NCBI RefSeq assembly: GCF_002332425.1 | Contig: NZ_NRGS01000014.1 | Span: 124,001 to 188,000 of the forward strand | DNA: 64,000 nucleotides | Source of the DNA: Brachybacterium alimentarium | GTDB lineage: Bacteria; Actinomycetota; Actinomycetes; Actinomycetales; Dermabacteraceae | Direction: 5' to 3' | In this document: one piece after another, positions 53,717 to 62,804 of the stretch | Layout of the letters: each line of letters opens with the position of its first letter | Position numbering within the stretch: the first letter of the stretch is position 1 | Notes under the pieces: generated by a model | Database searches by the model: none | The model's input: the letters and a program-made list of their open reading frames with translations, nothing else | What the model was told of the DNA's origin: nothing | Translations under genes and position numbers: made by a program

Positions 53717-53926
53717 CCAGCCGAGCACTGCCCACGCCCCACCGGCGCGGCAGACGCTCAGGCCGCCGCAGCACGGAAGGGGATCGCGATCAGTTCGCCT
53801 CACGATCCCCGCACCCCGACGTCCGGGAGCGCGGGCGGCCGCCGCGCCCGCCCGCTCAGCGCGGAGGAGCAGGCCCGCCAGGCCGCCATCGCCCGCGCGC
53901 TCGCAGCGCAGTCCGAGGCCGCCCCC

Positions 53927-56311
53927 GTGGCCCCCCTTGCCGATTCCCTCGAGGACTGGACCCAGGAGGCGGCCGCGGAGCCCGCGCAGCCCGACAAGGA
54001 GCCGCCGCGCTCCGAGCTCTCCGCGTGGACCGCGGGCGCACTGCCGACGGCGACGTCCTCGCTCGATGACTGGCTCCAGGGCCCGATCGAGCTGCACGCC
54101 GAACGGGAGGCCGAGGACGCCTGGTCCACGGCGGATTCCGTCTCCGGCACCTGGGTCCCGGCCGACGAGGAGCGCCGCTCCCGCACGGCCACCGCCGACG
54201 ATGCCGCCCGTGCAGGCGGCCGGAGCACGCCGGCCGCCGCGGAGGCGCGCCACGCCCGCCCGGTCTTCCGCCACGAGCTGCACGGCCTGCGAGCGGTCGC
54301 GCTCGGACTGGTCGCGATCTACCACATCTGGCTCGGCCGGGTCTCCGGCGGGGTGGACGTCTTCCTCTTCCTGTCCGCCTTCTTCCTCACGGGGACCTTC
54401 GTGCGGCGCCTGGAGAGCGGCCGGCCCCTCGGTGTGCCCCGGTACTGGCTGCACACCTTCAAACGCCTGCTGCCGCCCGCGGCTGTGACGATCGTGCTCA
54501 CCCTCGTCGGGACGGCGGCGTTCCTGCCCTCCTCGCTGTGGCCCACGGTGATGCAGGAAGCGGTCGCCTCGGCCGCGTACGTGCAGAACGCGCTGCTGGT
54601 GTTCCTGCAGGTCGACTATCACGCCCGCGATGCCGGCGGCGCCTCTCCCCTGCAGCATTTCTGGTCCCTCAGCGTGCAGGGGCAGGCCTTCGTGGTGTGG
54701 CCGCTGCTGTTCCTGCTGGTGGTGCGCCGGGCGCGGCGCGGCCAGAGCGTGCGCCGGCCCCTGGTGGTGCTCATGCTGGCGATCGCGGCCGCGTCGCTCA
54801 CCTGGTCCGTGATCAGCACCCAGACCCAGCAGCAGGTGGCCTACTTCGACACCGCCGCCCGGCTGTGGGAGTTCGCCGCCGGGTCCCTGCTCGCGCTCGC
54901 CCTGCCCGTCATCGACCGGCTCACCGGTGCCAGCCGCCCGGAGGCCGGTGCGCTGCCGCGCCTGCGCACCGGCCGCGCCCTGCTCGGGTGGGCGGGCATC
55001 GCCGCCCTGCTCGCCTGCGGCATCGTGCTGGACGTGTCGACCATGTTCCCCGGCTGGATCGCCATCGTGCCGCTGGCCGCGGCGGGCGCCGTGGTGGTGG
55101 CGGGATACTCGGGTCGCCGCTGGGGCATCGATGCGCTGCTCTCCACCCGCCCGGCGGCCTTCATCGGCGACATCTCCTACGCGCTGTATCTCGTGCACTG
55201 GCCGATCCTCGTGCTCTGGCTGCACCAGAGCGGCCAGCAGCGGGCCGGGCTGCTGGACGGCCTCGTGGTGCTCTCCGGCTCGGTGCTCCTGGCCTGGCTG
55301 GTCACGCGGGCGGTGGACGCGCCCGTGCGCCGTTCACGCTGGCTGGAGGCGAAGCCCTGGCGGGCGCTGACGGCCGTCGCCGCGAGCTTCGCCCTGGTGG
55401 CGGCCGCCTCAGGCGGCTGGTGGCTGGTGCTGAGCGGGTCCGGCGCGCAGGCCCCCGCTGCCTCCTCCCAGGAGCTGCCCACTGACGAGGTCGCGACCGA
55501 GGCACCCACCGAGCTCCGTCCCGCCGGCTGGCAGCTCGGCTCCCAGTGGCCGGACCTCCCCGAGCGCTGCGCCGGAGACTGGGCCCCGTCGGCCGATTTC
55601 CCCCACGTGCTCTGCCAGCAGCTGCTGCCCGGCGACGCCGAGGCCTCCGGCACCATCGTGGTGGTGGGCAGCTCGCACTCCCGGCAGTACATCCCCGCTC
55701 TGCTCCCCACGGCCGAGGCGGAGGATCTGCAGATCGTGAACCTGTCGATGGACGGCTGCCAGTTCCTGGCCGGGGCCGAGCGCGACAGCTACTGCGCGGG
55801 TTACGACGAGTACGTGCTCTCCTACCTCGACGCCGTCGAGCCCGACACGGTGCTGTCCACGGTCACCCTCACCGAGGCCGACACGGCGGACGAGACGCTG
55901 CCGGACGGCGCCGAATCCTCCGTGCAGGCGCTGCTGGATCGCGGCATCGACGTGATCGCGGCCCGGGACACCCCGCGCTGGGAGGAGGACCAGTACCAGT
56001 GCGCCGAGGCGGTGATCGACGGCGGCGGCACCCCGGTGGACGCCGACGAGGACTGCGGCGCGGAGGCGTCGGACCGCCTCGCGGCCTCGAACCCCGCCGA
56101 GCCCCTCGCCGATCTCGTCCCCGCGGATCCGGGGAGCGACGCGCGGGTCACCCTGCTGGATCTCTCGGACCGGATCTGCCCGGACGGACGCTGCTCCCCG
56201 GTGCTCGGGGACGTCGCCGTCTACATGGATGACGACCATCTGACCAGGCTCTTCGTCGAGGAGAACCTCGCGGGGCCGGTGACCGAGGAGCTCGATGGCG
56301 CCGTGCGGTGA
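53927..56311 (+). CDS. Acyltransferase-3 / SGNH hydrolase fusion (OafA-like O-acetyltransferase), copy 1
   Basis: At least 794 residues. A disordered acidic N-terminal part (about 110 residues) precedes an acyltransferase-3 membrane domain: FRHELHGLRAVALGLVAIYH with the catalytic His, VSGGVDVFLFLSAFFLTG, FKRLLPPA, and SLSVQGQAFVVWPL. About ten helices are followed by a linker and a periplasmic SGNH domain (about 545-794) with block I GSSHSRQ and the Asp-His pair in MDDDHLT. Such proteins transfer acetyl groups across the membrane and onto surface glycans. GTG at 53927 is the first canonical start, but the frame remains coding-like up to about 53789, where only ATC codons fit a ribosome site. 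Paralogue of the gene at 59870. Confidence 0.88.
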   Translation: MAPLADSLEDWTQEAAAEPAQPDKEPPRSELSAWTAGALPTATSSLDDWLQGPIELHAEREAEDAWSTADSVSGTWVPADEERRSRTATADDAARAGGRSTPAAAEARHARPVFRHELHGLRAVALGLVAIYHIWLGRVSGGVDVFLFLSAFFLTGTFVRRLESGRPLGVPRYWLHTFKRLLPPAAVTIVLTLVGTAAFLPSSLWPTVMQEAVASAAYVQNALLVFLQVDYHARDAGGASPLQHFWSLSVQGQAFVVWPLLFLLVVRRARRGQSVRRPLVVLMLAIAAASLTWSVISTQTQQQVAYFDTAARLWEFAAGSLLALALPVIDRLTGASRPEAGALPRLRTGRALLGWAGIAALLACGIVLDVSTMFPGWIAIVPLAAAGAVVVAGYSGRRWGIDALLSTRPAAFIGDISYALYLVHWPILVLWLHQSGQQRAGLLDGLVVLSGSVLLAWLVTRAVDAPVRRSRWLEAKPWRALTAVAASFALVAAASGGWWLVLSGSGAQAPAASSQELPTDEVATEAPTELRPAGWQLGSQWPDLPERCAGDWAPSADFPHVLCQQLLPGDAEASGTIVVVGSSHSRQYIPALLPTAEAEDLQIVNLSMDGCQFLAGAERDSYCAGYDEYVLSYLDAVEPDTVLSTVTLTEADTADETLPDGAESSVQALLDRGIDVIAARDTPRWEEDQYQCAEAVIDGGGTPVDADEDCGAEASDRLAASNPAEPLADLVPADPGSDARVTLLDLSDRICPDGRCSPVLGDVAVYMDDDHLTRLFVEENLAGPVTEELDGAVR

Positions 56312-56324
56312 CGGCCGGGACCGC

Positions 56325-58328
56325 TCAGCAGAAGTCGATGCGATACAGGCCCACCTCGCCCTCGACGACCACCGGGTCCAGCAGGCCCGACTGCGCGGCC
56401 TCCACGAGAGGCGCGAAGACCTCGTCCTGCGCCCCGCCCATGTCGGCGGAGTCCACGAAGTCGAGATACCAGTAGGCGCCGGTGGCGGTGACCACCCGGC
56501 ACACCTCGTCCCGCTGTGCCGGGTCACCGACCCCCTCCACGATCGGAGCATAGGGGCTGTCGACCATCGTCGAGACGTGTCGTGAGCTGACCTCCCGATC
56601 GACCATCGAGTAGGCGAGCGCCCCTCCACCCCAGGGGTTCGCCAGGATGACCTCTTCCTCGGGCACGTGCTGGGGCACCTGCTCGAGCACGGTGTATTCG
56701 TCCTCGGTCAGGAGCAGGGAGTGCTCATGGACCTCGTAGTCCCGCGAGACGGGGCCCCAGGCGTCTCGCGCCGGGCGACTGCTGCTGGTCAGCAGCAGCG
56801 CACCGAGCATCACGACGGCGAGCGCCCCTCGCACCCAGCCCGTGGGGATCCGTGGCCCGGCGCGCCCCAGCAGCTGCTCCGCCCGGTCGGCGATCGTGGC
56901 GGCACCGTATCCGGCGAGCAGCGCGGCAGGCGTGGCCGTCATCGCAGCCAGCCGGAACGCATCGTTGTACCAGGGCCCCACGAGCACGGCCCGGGCCAGC
57001 GAGAAGTCCCAGGAGTCGGCGACCATCCACAGGAACCCCGAGAAGAGCCAGGCGATGACCAGCCAGCGGCTCCCGGGCCTGCGCCAGCACGCCCACGCTC
57101 CCAGCCAGGTCAGGACGGCGAACACCCAGATCACCGATCCGCTGCCGAGGGCGGAGGTGAGGAAGTCGCCGAGCGCGTGGGCTTCCTGCAGGGTCGGTCC
57201 CCAGGTCTCGCCGTGGCCGAGCACACCGCGCTCCCACCACCTCTCCCGCGGCGGGCGCACGAGGATCCACAGCCCGACCACGACGGGCAGCGAGATGCCC
57301 AGGCTCACAGCCGTGGAGCGGAGCCGAGGGCTCGGCCTGCTCTCAGCGGCCCAGAGGGATCCGAGGAGGAACGGGAGCAGCAGGGCAGCGGCCGAGACGA
57401 GGGCGCTGGGCTGCGCGAGCGTCACAGCGGACGCGCCGATGAGCGCCTGGAGGCTGAGGCTCGTGATCTCACGGCGCTGCCGCCTCCGGACCGCACGGAT
57501 CAGCTCGATGACGATAGCGACGACTGCGGGGACCAGAGCCAGCGCGAGCATCGTCGGGTAGAGGACGCCCCAGGTGAGCATCGTGCTGGGGAACGCCACG
57601 GCCGACGCGGCGGCGGCGACGCCCCCTCCGACGGCGTAGAACGAGAGCCGCGACGACTGCGGGGGTCCCTCACCTGACCGCAGGGACCAGACGAGGGCGA
57701 GCAGCGACAACGGCCATCCCAGCGCGGCGACGATGATCACCGTCGCATTCGCGCTCGCGACGATCGGCAGGTCGGACAGCGCATGGACGATCGCATGCAC
57801 GTCGTGCCAGGCGGCCGGGTACACGGACGGAGCTCCTCCCGGGCTGACCGACGCCCCGACCGTCAGCGTGGATCCGTTCTCGGTATCGAGGATGTATTCG
57901 ACCGTGTTGAGGTGGAAGATGACGTCGCTGAGCTGCGCCAGGGCATCGGGCACGATGATCCCCTGCTTCACCCGGAGGAAGATCCCGATGAACGCGACGC
58001 CGACCGCGCCGGCGACCAGCAGCCGCTCGCCGAGCGGCGCTGCGGGGACGCCGTCGGGCCGGCCACGACGCCCTCCGACGAGGAGGAGAAGGCCCCAGGC
58101 CCCCACGGTGAGCACCGCGCAGCCGGCACCGATCGTCAGCGGGGTGAAGGGCACGGAGAGCATCGGTTCGAGCACCGCCGCGACACCGATCATGGCCACG
58201 GAGAACACGGGGGCGCGGGAGACGAGTGCGATGCCGCGCAGACCGAGCACGGCCCCCATCGCGAGACCGGGGAGCGTGATGACCAGGGCGCCGAGCACGA
58301 GCGCCGGCACGATCTCCGTCCAGTACAT
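56325..58328 (-). CDS. DUF6541-like polytopic membrane protein
   Basis: A 667-residue membrane protein with about 14-16 helices and an extracytoplasmic C-terminal domain of about 150 residues. The long loop containing the SVSPGGAPSVYPAAWHD segment, after a helix ending DALAQLSDVIFHLNTV, resembles GT-C glycosyltransferases and actinobacterial DUF6541 proteins, which sit in wall or polysaccharide loci. The first loop should carry catalytic acids, but I cannot assign them. ATG at 58328 begins just before the first helix; the frame is open upstream into non-coding-looking sequence. It is convergent with the acyltransferase (13 bases apart). Its role may be sugar transfer from a lipid donor; this is inference. 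Confidence 0.75.
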   Translation of the reverse strand: MYWTEIVPALVLGALVITLPGLAMGAVLGLRGIALVSRAPVFSVAMIGVAAVLEPMLSVPFTPLTIGAGCAVLTVGAWGLLLLVGGRRGRPDGVPAAPLGERLLVAGAVGVAFIGIFLRVKQGIIVPDALAQLSDVIFHLNTVEYILDTENGSTLTVGASVSPGGAPSVYPAAWHDVHAIVHALSDLPIVASANATVIIVAALGWPLSLLALVWSLRSGEGPPQSSRLSFYAVGGGVAAAASAVAFPSTMLTWGVLYPTMLALALVPAVVAIVIELIRAVRRRQRREITSLSLQALIGASAVTLAQPSALVSAAALLLPFLLGSLWAAESRPSPRLRSTAVSLGISLPVVVGLWILVRPPRERWWERGVLGHGETWGPTLQEAHALGDFLTSALGSGSVIWVFAVLTWLGAWACWRRPGSRWLVIAWLFSGFLWMVADSWDFSLARAVLVGPWYNDAFRLAAMTATPAALLAGYGAATIADRAEQLLGRAGPRIPTGWVRGALAVVMLGALLLTSSSRPARDAWGPVSRDYEVHEHSLLLTEDEYTVLEQVPQHVPEEEVILANPWGGGALAYSMVDREVSSRHVSTMVDSPYAPIVEGVGDPAQRDEVCRVVTATGAYWYLDFVDSADMGGAQDEVFAPLVEAAQSGLLDPVVVEGEVGLYRIDFC

Positions 58329-58528
58329 GCCTTCCGGGCTCCACTTCGCCGTCCCTCGCGCTGACGCACGCTGCCCTGACGGAGCCTTCGCCAAGCCGAT
58401 GACCTCCCCGAGGCATGCGTCTGAACCGCGTTCGAACTTCGCGTGAACTCCCAGGTGGCGTGCGGCGGAGAGCCCCGCTGGCGCGCACGTCGTGTCGGCT
58501 CCGGTCGTCCTGCCGCCGCGCCACCGAT

Positions 58529-58541
58529 GGTTCAATGAACC
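58529..58541. promoter_or_regulatory. Perfect palindrome directly upstream of the aminopeptidase start
   Basis: GGTTCA (58529-58534), one base, TGAACC (58536-58541), ending one base before the GTG at 58543. It could be an operator, and TTCAAT within it a -10 for leaderless transcription. Confidence 0.4.
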
Positions 58542-58542
58542 G

Positions 58543-59850
58543 GTGACTCCCTACTCCGCCTCCGCCCCGTCCCCGCGCGCCCGCGCCACCGCCCTCGACC
58601 TCGGGGACTTCGTCACCGCGTCCCCGTCGAGCTTCCACGCCGCCCGCGAAGCCGCCCGCCGGCTCGAGGAGGCCGACTTCACCGAGCTCGACGAGACCGC
58701 CCCGTGGGAGGCGGCCGACGTCGCCGGGGACCGGTACGTGCTGCGCGACGGCTCGCTCATCGCGTGGTCCGCGCCCGAGGGAGCCGACCCGGCCAGTACC
58801 TGGCGCATCGTCGGCTCCCACACCGACTCCCCCGCGCTGAAGCTCAAGCCGAACCCGGACCTCGGCGGCGAGGGCTTCGCGCAGGTGGGCGTCGAGGTCT
58901 ACGGCGGACCGCTGCTGAACTCGTGGCTTGATCGGGAGCTGCGCCTGGCCGGGCGCCTCGCCCTGGCCGATGGCCGCACCGTGCTGGTCAGCACCGGGCC
59001 CGTGCTCCGCGTGCCCCAGCTCGCGGTGCACCTGGACCGCGCCGTGAACAAGGACGGTCTGCAGCTGGACCCGCAGCGCCACCTGCAGCCGGTGCTCGGC
59101 CTGGGCTCGGTGGACGTCATGGAGCTGCTGGCCGCCGAGGCCGGCGTGCCCGCACACGACATCGTCGGCTTCGACGTGGTGACGGTCGATGCCCAGGCCC
59201 CGGCCCTGTTCGGCGCCCACGAGGAGTTCCTCGCCTCGGGCCGGCTGGACAACCTCACCTCGGTGCACGCCGAGGTGGAGGCCCTGATCTCGGTCGCGGC
59301 CGCCGGTCATGACGAGGGCGCCCCGATCGCGCTGATGGTCGCCAACGACCATGAGGAGGTGGGGTCCGCCTCCCGTTCCGGCGCCGCGGGGCCCTTCCTC
59401 GAGGACGTGCTGGTGCGGATGCATGCCGCCGTCGGCGGGGACGAGGCGTCCCGGCGCCGCGCGTTCGCCTCCTCGATGGTGCTCTCGGCCGACGCCGGCC
59501 ACGCCGCCCATCCGAACTACCCCGAGCGTCACGACCCCGTCACCCGGCCCCGGCTCGCCGAGGGGCCGATGCTCAAGATCAATGCCCAGCAGCGCTATGC
59601 GACCGATGCCGTGGGCATCGCCGCCTTCGCCGCCGCCTGCGATCGTGCCGGGGTGCCCTACCAGCACTTCGTCTCGCACAACGCCATGCCCTGCGGGTCC
59701 ACGATCGGTCCGATCACCGCGACCCGACTGGGCATGACCACGATCGACGTCGGCCTCACCCTGCTGTCCATGCACTCGGCGCGCGAGATGTGCGCCGTCA
59801 CCGACCCGCTCCTGCTCCAGCAGGCCTGCGCCGCCTTCCTGCGCGGCTGA
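58543..59850 (+). CDS. apeB: M18 family aspartyl aminopeptidase
   Basis: A protein of about 435 residues that removes N-terminal acidic residues from peptides using two Zn or Co ions. Metal and catalytic motifs of M18 are intact: GSHTDSPALKLKP (His and Asp), ASGRLDNLTS (bridging Asp), NDHEEVGS (catalytic Glu and metal Glu), SADAGHAAHPNY, and HFVSHNAMPCGSTIGP (last His). No signal peptide, so cytoplasmic. GTG at 58543 is preferred; another GTG at 58492 would add 17 residues with no family match. No Shine-Dalgarno is seen, consistent with a leaderless mRNA. Confidence 0.92.
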   Translation: MTPYSASAPSPRARATALDLGDFVTASPSSFHAAREAARRLEEADFTELDETAPWEAADVAGDRYVLRDGSLIAWSAPEGADPASTWRIVGSHTDSPALKLKPNPDLGGEGFAQVGVEVYGGPLLNSWLDRELRLAGRLALADGRTVLVSTGPVLRVPQLAVHLDRAVNKDGLQLDPQRHLQPVLGLGSVDVMELLAAEAGVPAHDIVGFDVVTVDAQAPALFGAHEEFLASGRLDNLTSVHAEVEALISVAAAGHDEGAPIALMVANDHEEVGSASRSGAAGPFLEDVLVRMHAAVGGDEASRRRAFASSMVLSADAGHAAHPNYPERHDPVTRPRLAEGPMLKINAQQRYATDAVGIAAFAAACDRAGVPYQHFVSHNAMPCGSTIGPITATRLGMTTIDVGLTLLSMHSAREMCAVTDPLLLQQACAAFLRG

Positions 59851-59869
59851 GAGGCGCCCCGCTCCCTCC

Positions 59870-62020
59870 ATGCCCTCCACGCCCCACCAGCGCCGCCGGC
59901 CCCACCGGCCCCACCGGTCCGGCTCCTCCTCCCCCGCAGGCACGACCGGCGGCACCGCCGCGGGACGCTTCCGGCCCGAGCTCCACGGGCTGCGCGGCCT
60001 CGCGATCGCCCTGGTGGTGCTCTACCACGTGTGGTTCGACCGGGTCTCCGGCGGCGTGGACGTCTTCCTGTTCCTGTCCTCGTTCCTGCTGGTGGGGACG
60101 TTCCTGCGCCGAGTGGACCGCGGCGAGGGCACGCGCCCTCTCGCGTACTGGGGGCGCACCTTCAAACGGCTGCTCCCGCCCACCGCCGTGGTCTCGCTCG
60201 CCACCCTGGGCGGGGTCTACCTGATCCTCCCGGCCGACCGGTGGATGCCCGCGATCACGGACGCGATCGGCTCGCTGCTGCACGTGGAGAACTGGGTGCT
60301 GATCCAGCGGGGCGTGGACTACAACGCCGCCGCCGAGACCGGTCCTTCCGCCTTCCAGCACTTCTGGTCGCTGTCCATCCAGGGCCAGGTGTTCCTGCTG
60401 TGGCCGCTGCTGATCGCCGCCGGCGTGCTGGTCGCGCGCGTGCTGCGCCGCTCCCCGCGGGTCGTGCTCGGCGTGGTCTTCGCGCTCGTCCTCGTGGCCT
60501 CCTTCGCCTGGTCGGTGCACTCGACGGCCACCCAGCAGGAGATCGCCTACTTCGACACCTTCACCCGGCTGTGGGAGTTCGCCGCGGGCAGCCTGCTGGG
60601 ACTGCTGCTGCCGCTGTGGGAGGAGCGCGCCGCCGCTCGCCGCTCCGGTCGCAGGCGGTCGGTCCCCCGTGCCGCGCCCCCGCTCCGGGTGATCGCCGGC
60701 TGGGCGGGCATCGCCGGCCTGATCTCGTGCGGCCTGCTGATCGACGTGCAGGGCGCGTTCCCGGGCTGGATCGCGGCGTGGCCGCTCGCAGCGGCCGCCG
60801 TGGTGCTGCTCGTGGGCACCACCGGGCACCGGTTCAGCGTCGACCGGATCCTGTCCACCGGCCCCGCGAAGGTGCTCGGGGACATCTCCTACGGCCTCTA
60901 TCTGGTGCATTGGCCGCTGCTGACGCTGTACCTCGCCCACACCGGCAAGGACCGCGCCGGAGTGCTCGACGGACTGCTGCTGATCCTCGCCTCCCTCGCC
61001 GCCGCCTGGCTGCTCACCCGCGTGGTGGACACGCCGATCCGGCGCTGGCCGTGGGCGAGCGCGAAGGCCTGGCGCTCCGGCGCCGTGGCGCTCACCTGCC
61101 TGGTTCTCGGGCTCACACCGGCACTCGCCGCCCAGCAGTACCTGCTCACCCAGCAGCGCGACGCCGAGCGTCGCGCCACGGCCGACAACCCCGGCGCCCG
61201 CGTGCTCGACCCCGACTTCGTTCCGCACCCCGACGCGGATCCCGACGCCGCGCCCCTGCCGTCGGCCGCGATCCTCCCCCAGGACTGGGAGAACCTGCCG
61301 CTGTCCTGCGAGGGCGAGTTCGCCCCGACGGACGGGATGCTCGCGGACTCCTGCCGCATGACCGATGCGCCCGCCGGCGCCCCGGTGATCGTCGCGGCCG
61401 GCAACTCACGCCTCGCCCAGACCGCCGTCTCCCTCACGGGTCCGGCGCAGGAGAACGGCTGGCGGCTGATCATCGTGCGGGCTCCGAGCTGCGGCTTCAC
61501 CCCCGGCAGCGCCTCCTACCTGGGGCCGGAGTGCGATGCCCACAACGAGGCCGCGAGCGAGTACATCGACCAGCTGCAGCCCGAGGCGGTGGCCGTCTCG
61601 ACCACCCTGCTGCCCCATGAGGGCCCCGAACGGGTCGATCTGGTCACCGAGGGCGAGGTGCCCCGGCTGCTCGAGGACGGGACGGACGTGATCGCGCTGC
61701 GCGATACGCCGCGCCTTCCCGAGAGCCCGGTGCCCTGCCTCGAGGCGGGCGACGTCGAGGACTGCACCCAGACGCTGGATCCGGAGATCATGCCCGAGCG
61801 GCGCACGGACGCCGCCGTGCTCGAGACGCTCGCCGCCCGCGGGGAGGGCGAGGTGTTCCCGGTGGACCTGGTGCCGGTGATCTGCCCGGAGCACGCGTGC
61901 CTGCCGATCATCGGCAACGTGCACGTCATGTTCGACGAGGACCACCTCACGGCGACCTACATGGAATCCTCCGGGGACGAGGTCGCCCGGCAGCTCGAGG
62001 AGGCCGGCTTCCGCTGGTGA
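59870..62020 (+). CDS. Acyltransferase-3 / SGNH hydrolase fusion, copy 2
   Basis: A 716-residue paralogue of the gene at 53927. After a short Pro/Arg/Ser-rich start, the membrane domain has FRPELHGLRGLAIALVVLYH, VSGGVDVFLFLSSFLLVG, FKRLLPPT and SLSIQGQVFLLWPL. The SGNH domain (about 465-716) has AAGNSRLAQ where copy 1 has VGSSHSRQ: the serine is kept but the histidine of block I is Arg. The C-terminal Asp-His pair is present in FDEDHLT. It lacks the long acidic N-terminus of copy 1. It starts 19 bases after apeB and is probably cotranscribed with it. Role: acylation of a surface polymer, target unknown. Confidence 0.9.
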   Translation: MPSTPHQRRRPHRPHRSGSSSPAGTTGGTAAGRFRPELHGLRGLAIALVVLYHVWFDRVSGGVDVFLFLSSFLLVGTFLRRVDRGEGTRPLAYWGRTFKRLLPPTAVVSLATLGGVYLILPADRWMPAITDAIGSLLHVENWVLIQRGVDYNAAAETGPSAFQHFWSLSIQGQVFLLWPLLIAAGVLVARVLRRSPRVVLGVVFALVLVASFAWSVHSTATQQEIAYFDTFTRLWEFAAGSLLGLLLPLWEERAAARRSGRRRSVPRAAPPLRVIAGWAGIAGLISCGLLIDVQGAFPGWIAAWPLAAAAVVLLVGTTGHRFSVDRILSTGPAKVLGDISYGLYLVHWPLLTLYLAHTGKDRAGVLDGLLLILASLAAAWLLTRVVDTPIRRWPWASAKAWRSGAVALTCLVLGLTPALAAQQYLLTQQRDAERRATADNPGARVLDPDFVPHPDADPDAAPLPSAAILPQDWENLPLSCEGEFAPTDGMLADSCRMTDAPAGAPVIVAAGNSRLAQTAVSLTGPAQENGWRLIIVRAPSCGFTPGSASYLGPECDAHNEAASEYIDQLQPEAVAVSTTLLPHEGPERVDLVTEGEVPRLLEDGTDVIALRDTPRLPESPVPCLEAGDVEDCTQTLDPEIMPERRTDAAVLETLAARGEGEVFPVDLVPVICPEHACLPIIGNVHVMFDEDHLTATYMESSGDEVARQLEEAGFRW

Positions 62021-62035
62021 GCGCGGGAGACCCGC

Positions 62036-62314
62036 TCAGCTGCCCTCGATGCTGCGTCGGGCGAGGGTCTCGACCTCGGCGACCGCGGAGCGCACCCGCG
62101 ACACCACGTCGTGCTCGGGCCCGTGCTCGCGCTGGGCATCCTTCAGCAGCTCGTCGACCTGGAAGAACGCGTCCTCGAGCTGGCCGGATTCGGCCGTGGC
62201 CACGGCGAGCTCCGCGCGCAGGTCGATCGCCTCGAGCGAGAGGGACTCCCCGCGCTCCAGCAGGTCCAGCAGTCGGCGGGTGGCGTCATCGACGCGCTCG
62301 TGCGGGGTGCTCAT
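62036..62314 (-). CDS. Small helical protein, unknown function
   Basis: A 92-residue, mostly alpha-helical, acidic protein with TPR-like spacing (LLDLLERGESLSLEAIDLRA, then GQLEDAFFQVDELLKDAQ and HDVVSRVRSAVAEVETLARR). No signal or membrane segment. AAGGAG precedes the ATG well. Codon use is strongly GC3-biased, so it looks like a real gene. It converges on the acyltransferase and is divergent from the Cys-rich protein at 62398. Confidence 0.75.
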   Translation of the reverse strand: MSTPHERVDDATRRLLDLLERGESLSLEAIDLRAELAVATAESGQLEDAFFQVDELLKDAQREHGPEHDVVSRVRSAVAEVETLARRSIEGS

Positions 62315-62370
62315 CGCGGGCTCCTTCGGGGCAGGCTGGTCGCCCGTGATCCTACGTGCCCTGCTCAGCA

Positions 62371-62397
62371 GGCCCGGACCCGTAGTCTGAGCGGGCC
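62371..62397 (+). promoter_or_regulatory. Hairpin with -10 box abutting a start codon (leaderless promoter candidate)
   Basis: GGCCCG (62371-62376) and CGGGCC (62392-62397) pair around a loop holding TAGTCT (62383-62388). The ATG at 62398 is ten bases after the -10, where transcription should begin, so the mRNA would be leaderless. Confidence 0.5.
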
Positions 62398-62796
62398 ATG
62401 GAGATCAATCCCTACGAGTCGCGTCTGCGTATGCTGCAGCAGATCGACGGGGTGCAGATGCAGCGCGAGGCCGCTCCGGACGAGGAGACCGCCGGGTGCC
62501 CGGGCTGCCCCTACTTCTGGACCTGTCCAGTCCCGCATCGGGGCGAGGAGGTCGCACCTCCTCGCGAGATCGATCTCGCCGAGGTGGAGGACGTCCTGGG
62601 CCCGCGCCGTGCCTACCGGCCGCGCGACGAGTCCGACGTCGGCTGGACCGACGACTGGCTGGACGAGGACGGCCTGCGGAGCGAGGAGCCGGAGGCGCCG
62701 GAGGAGCCGGAGGAGCCCGACGCTCCCGACGCTCCCGAGCCGTCGTCGGCCCCGCAGCCCCACCGCCGTCGGGGCCTGTTCGGTCGCCGACGCTGA
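62398..62796 (+). CDS. Small acidic protein with a cysteine cluster, unknown function
   Basis: A 132-residue cytoplasmic protein. Residues 34-43 read CPGCPYFWTC, a C-x2-C-x5-C cluster that may bind a metal. The rest is acidic; residues 98-115 are Glu-Pro-Glu/Asp-Ala-Pro repeats encoded by GAGGAGCCG-like units, and the end is Arg-rich (HRRRGLFGRRR). I do not recognise the family. It probably has a leaderless mRNA. It converges on hemA with eight bases between. Confidence 0.7.
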   Translation: MEINPYESRLRMLQQIDGVQMQREAAPDEETAGCPGCPYFWTCPVPHRGEEVAPPREIDLAEVEDVLGPRRAYRPRDESDVGWTDDWLDEDGLRSEEPEAPEEPEEPDAPDAPEPSSAPQPHRRRGLFGRRR

Positions 62797-62804
62797 CCGT
62801 CGGC

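Noticed and set aside
57670-59955. Long minus-strand frame covering the aminopeptidase and part of the DUF6541 gene
   Set aside because: It runs across two real genes in the wrong frame; the M18 motifs read clearly on the plus strand.
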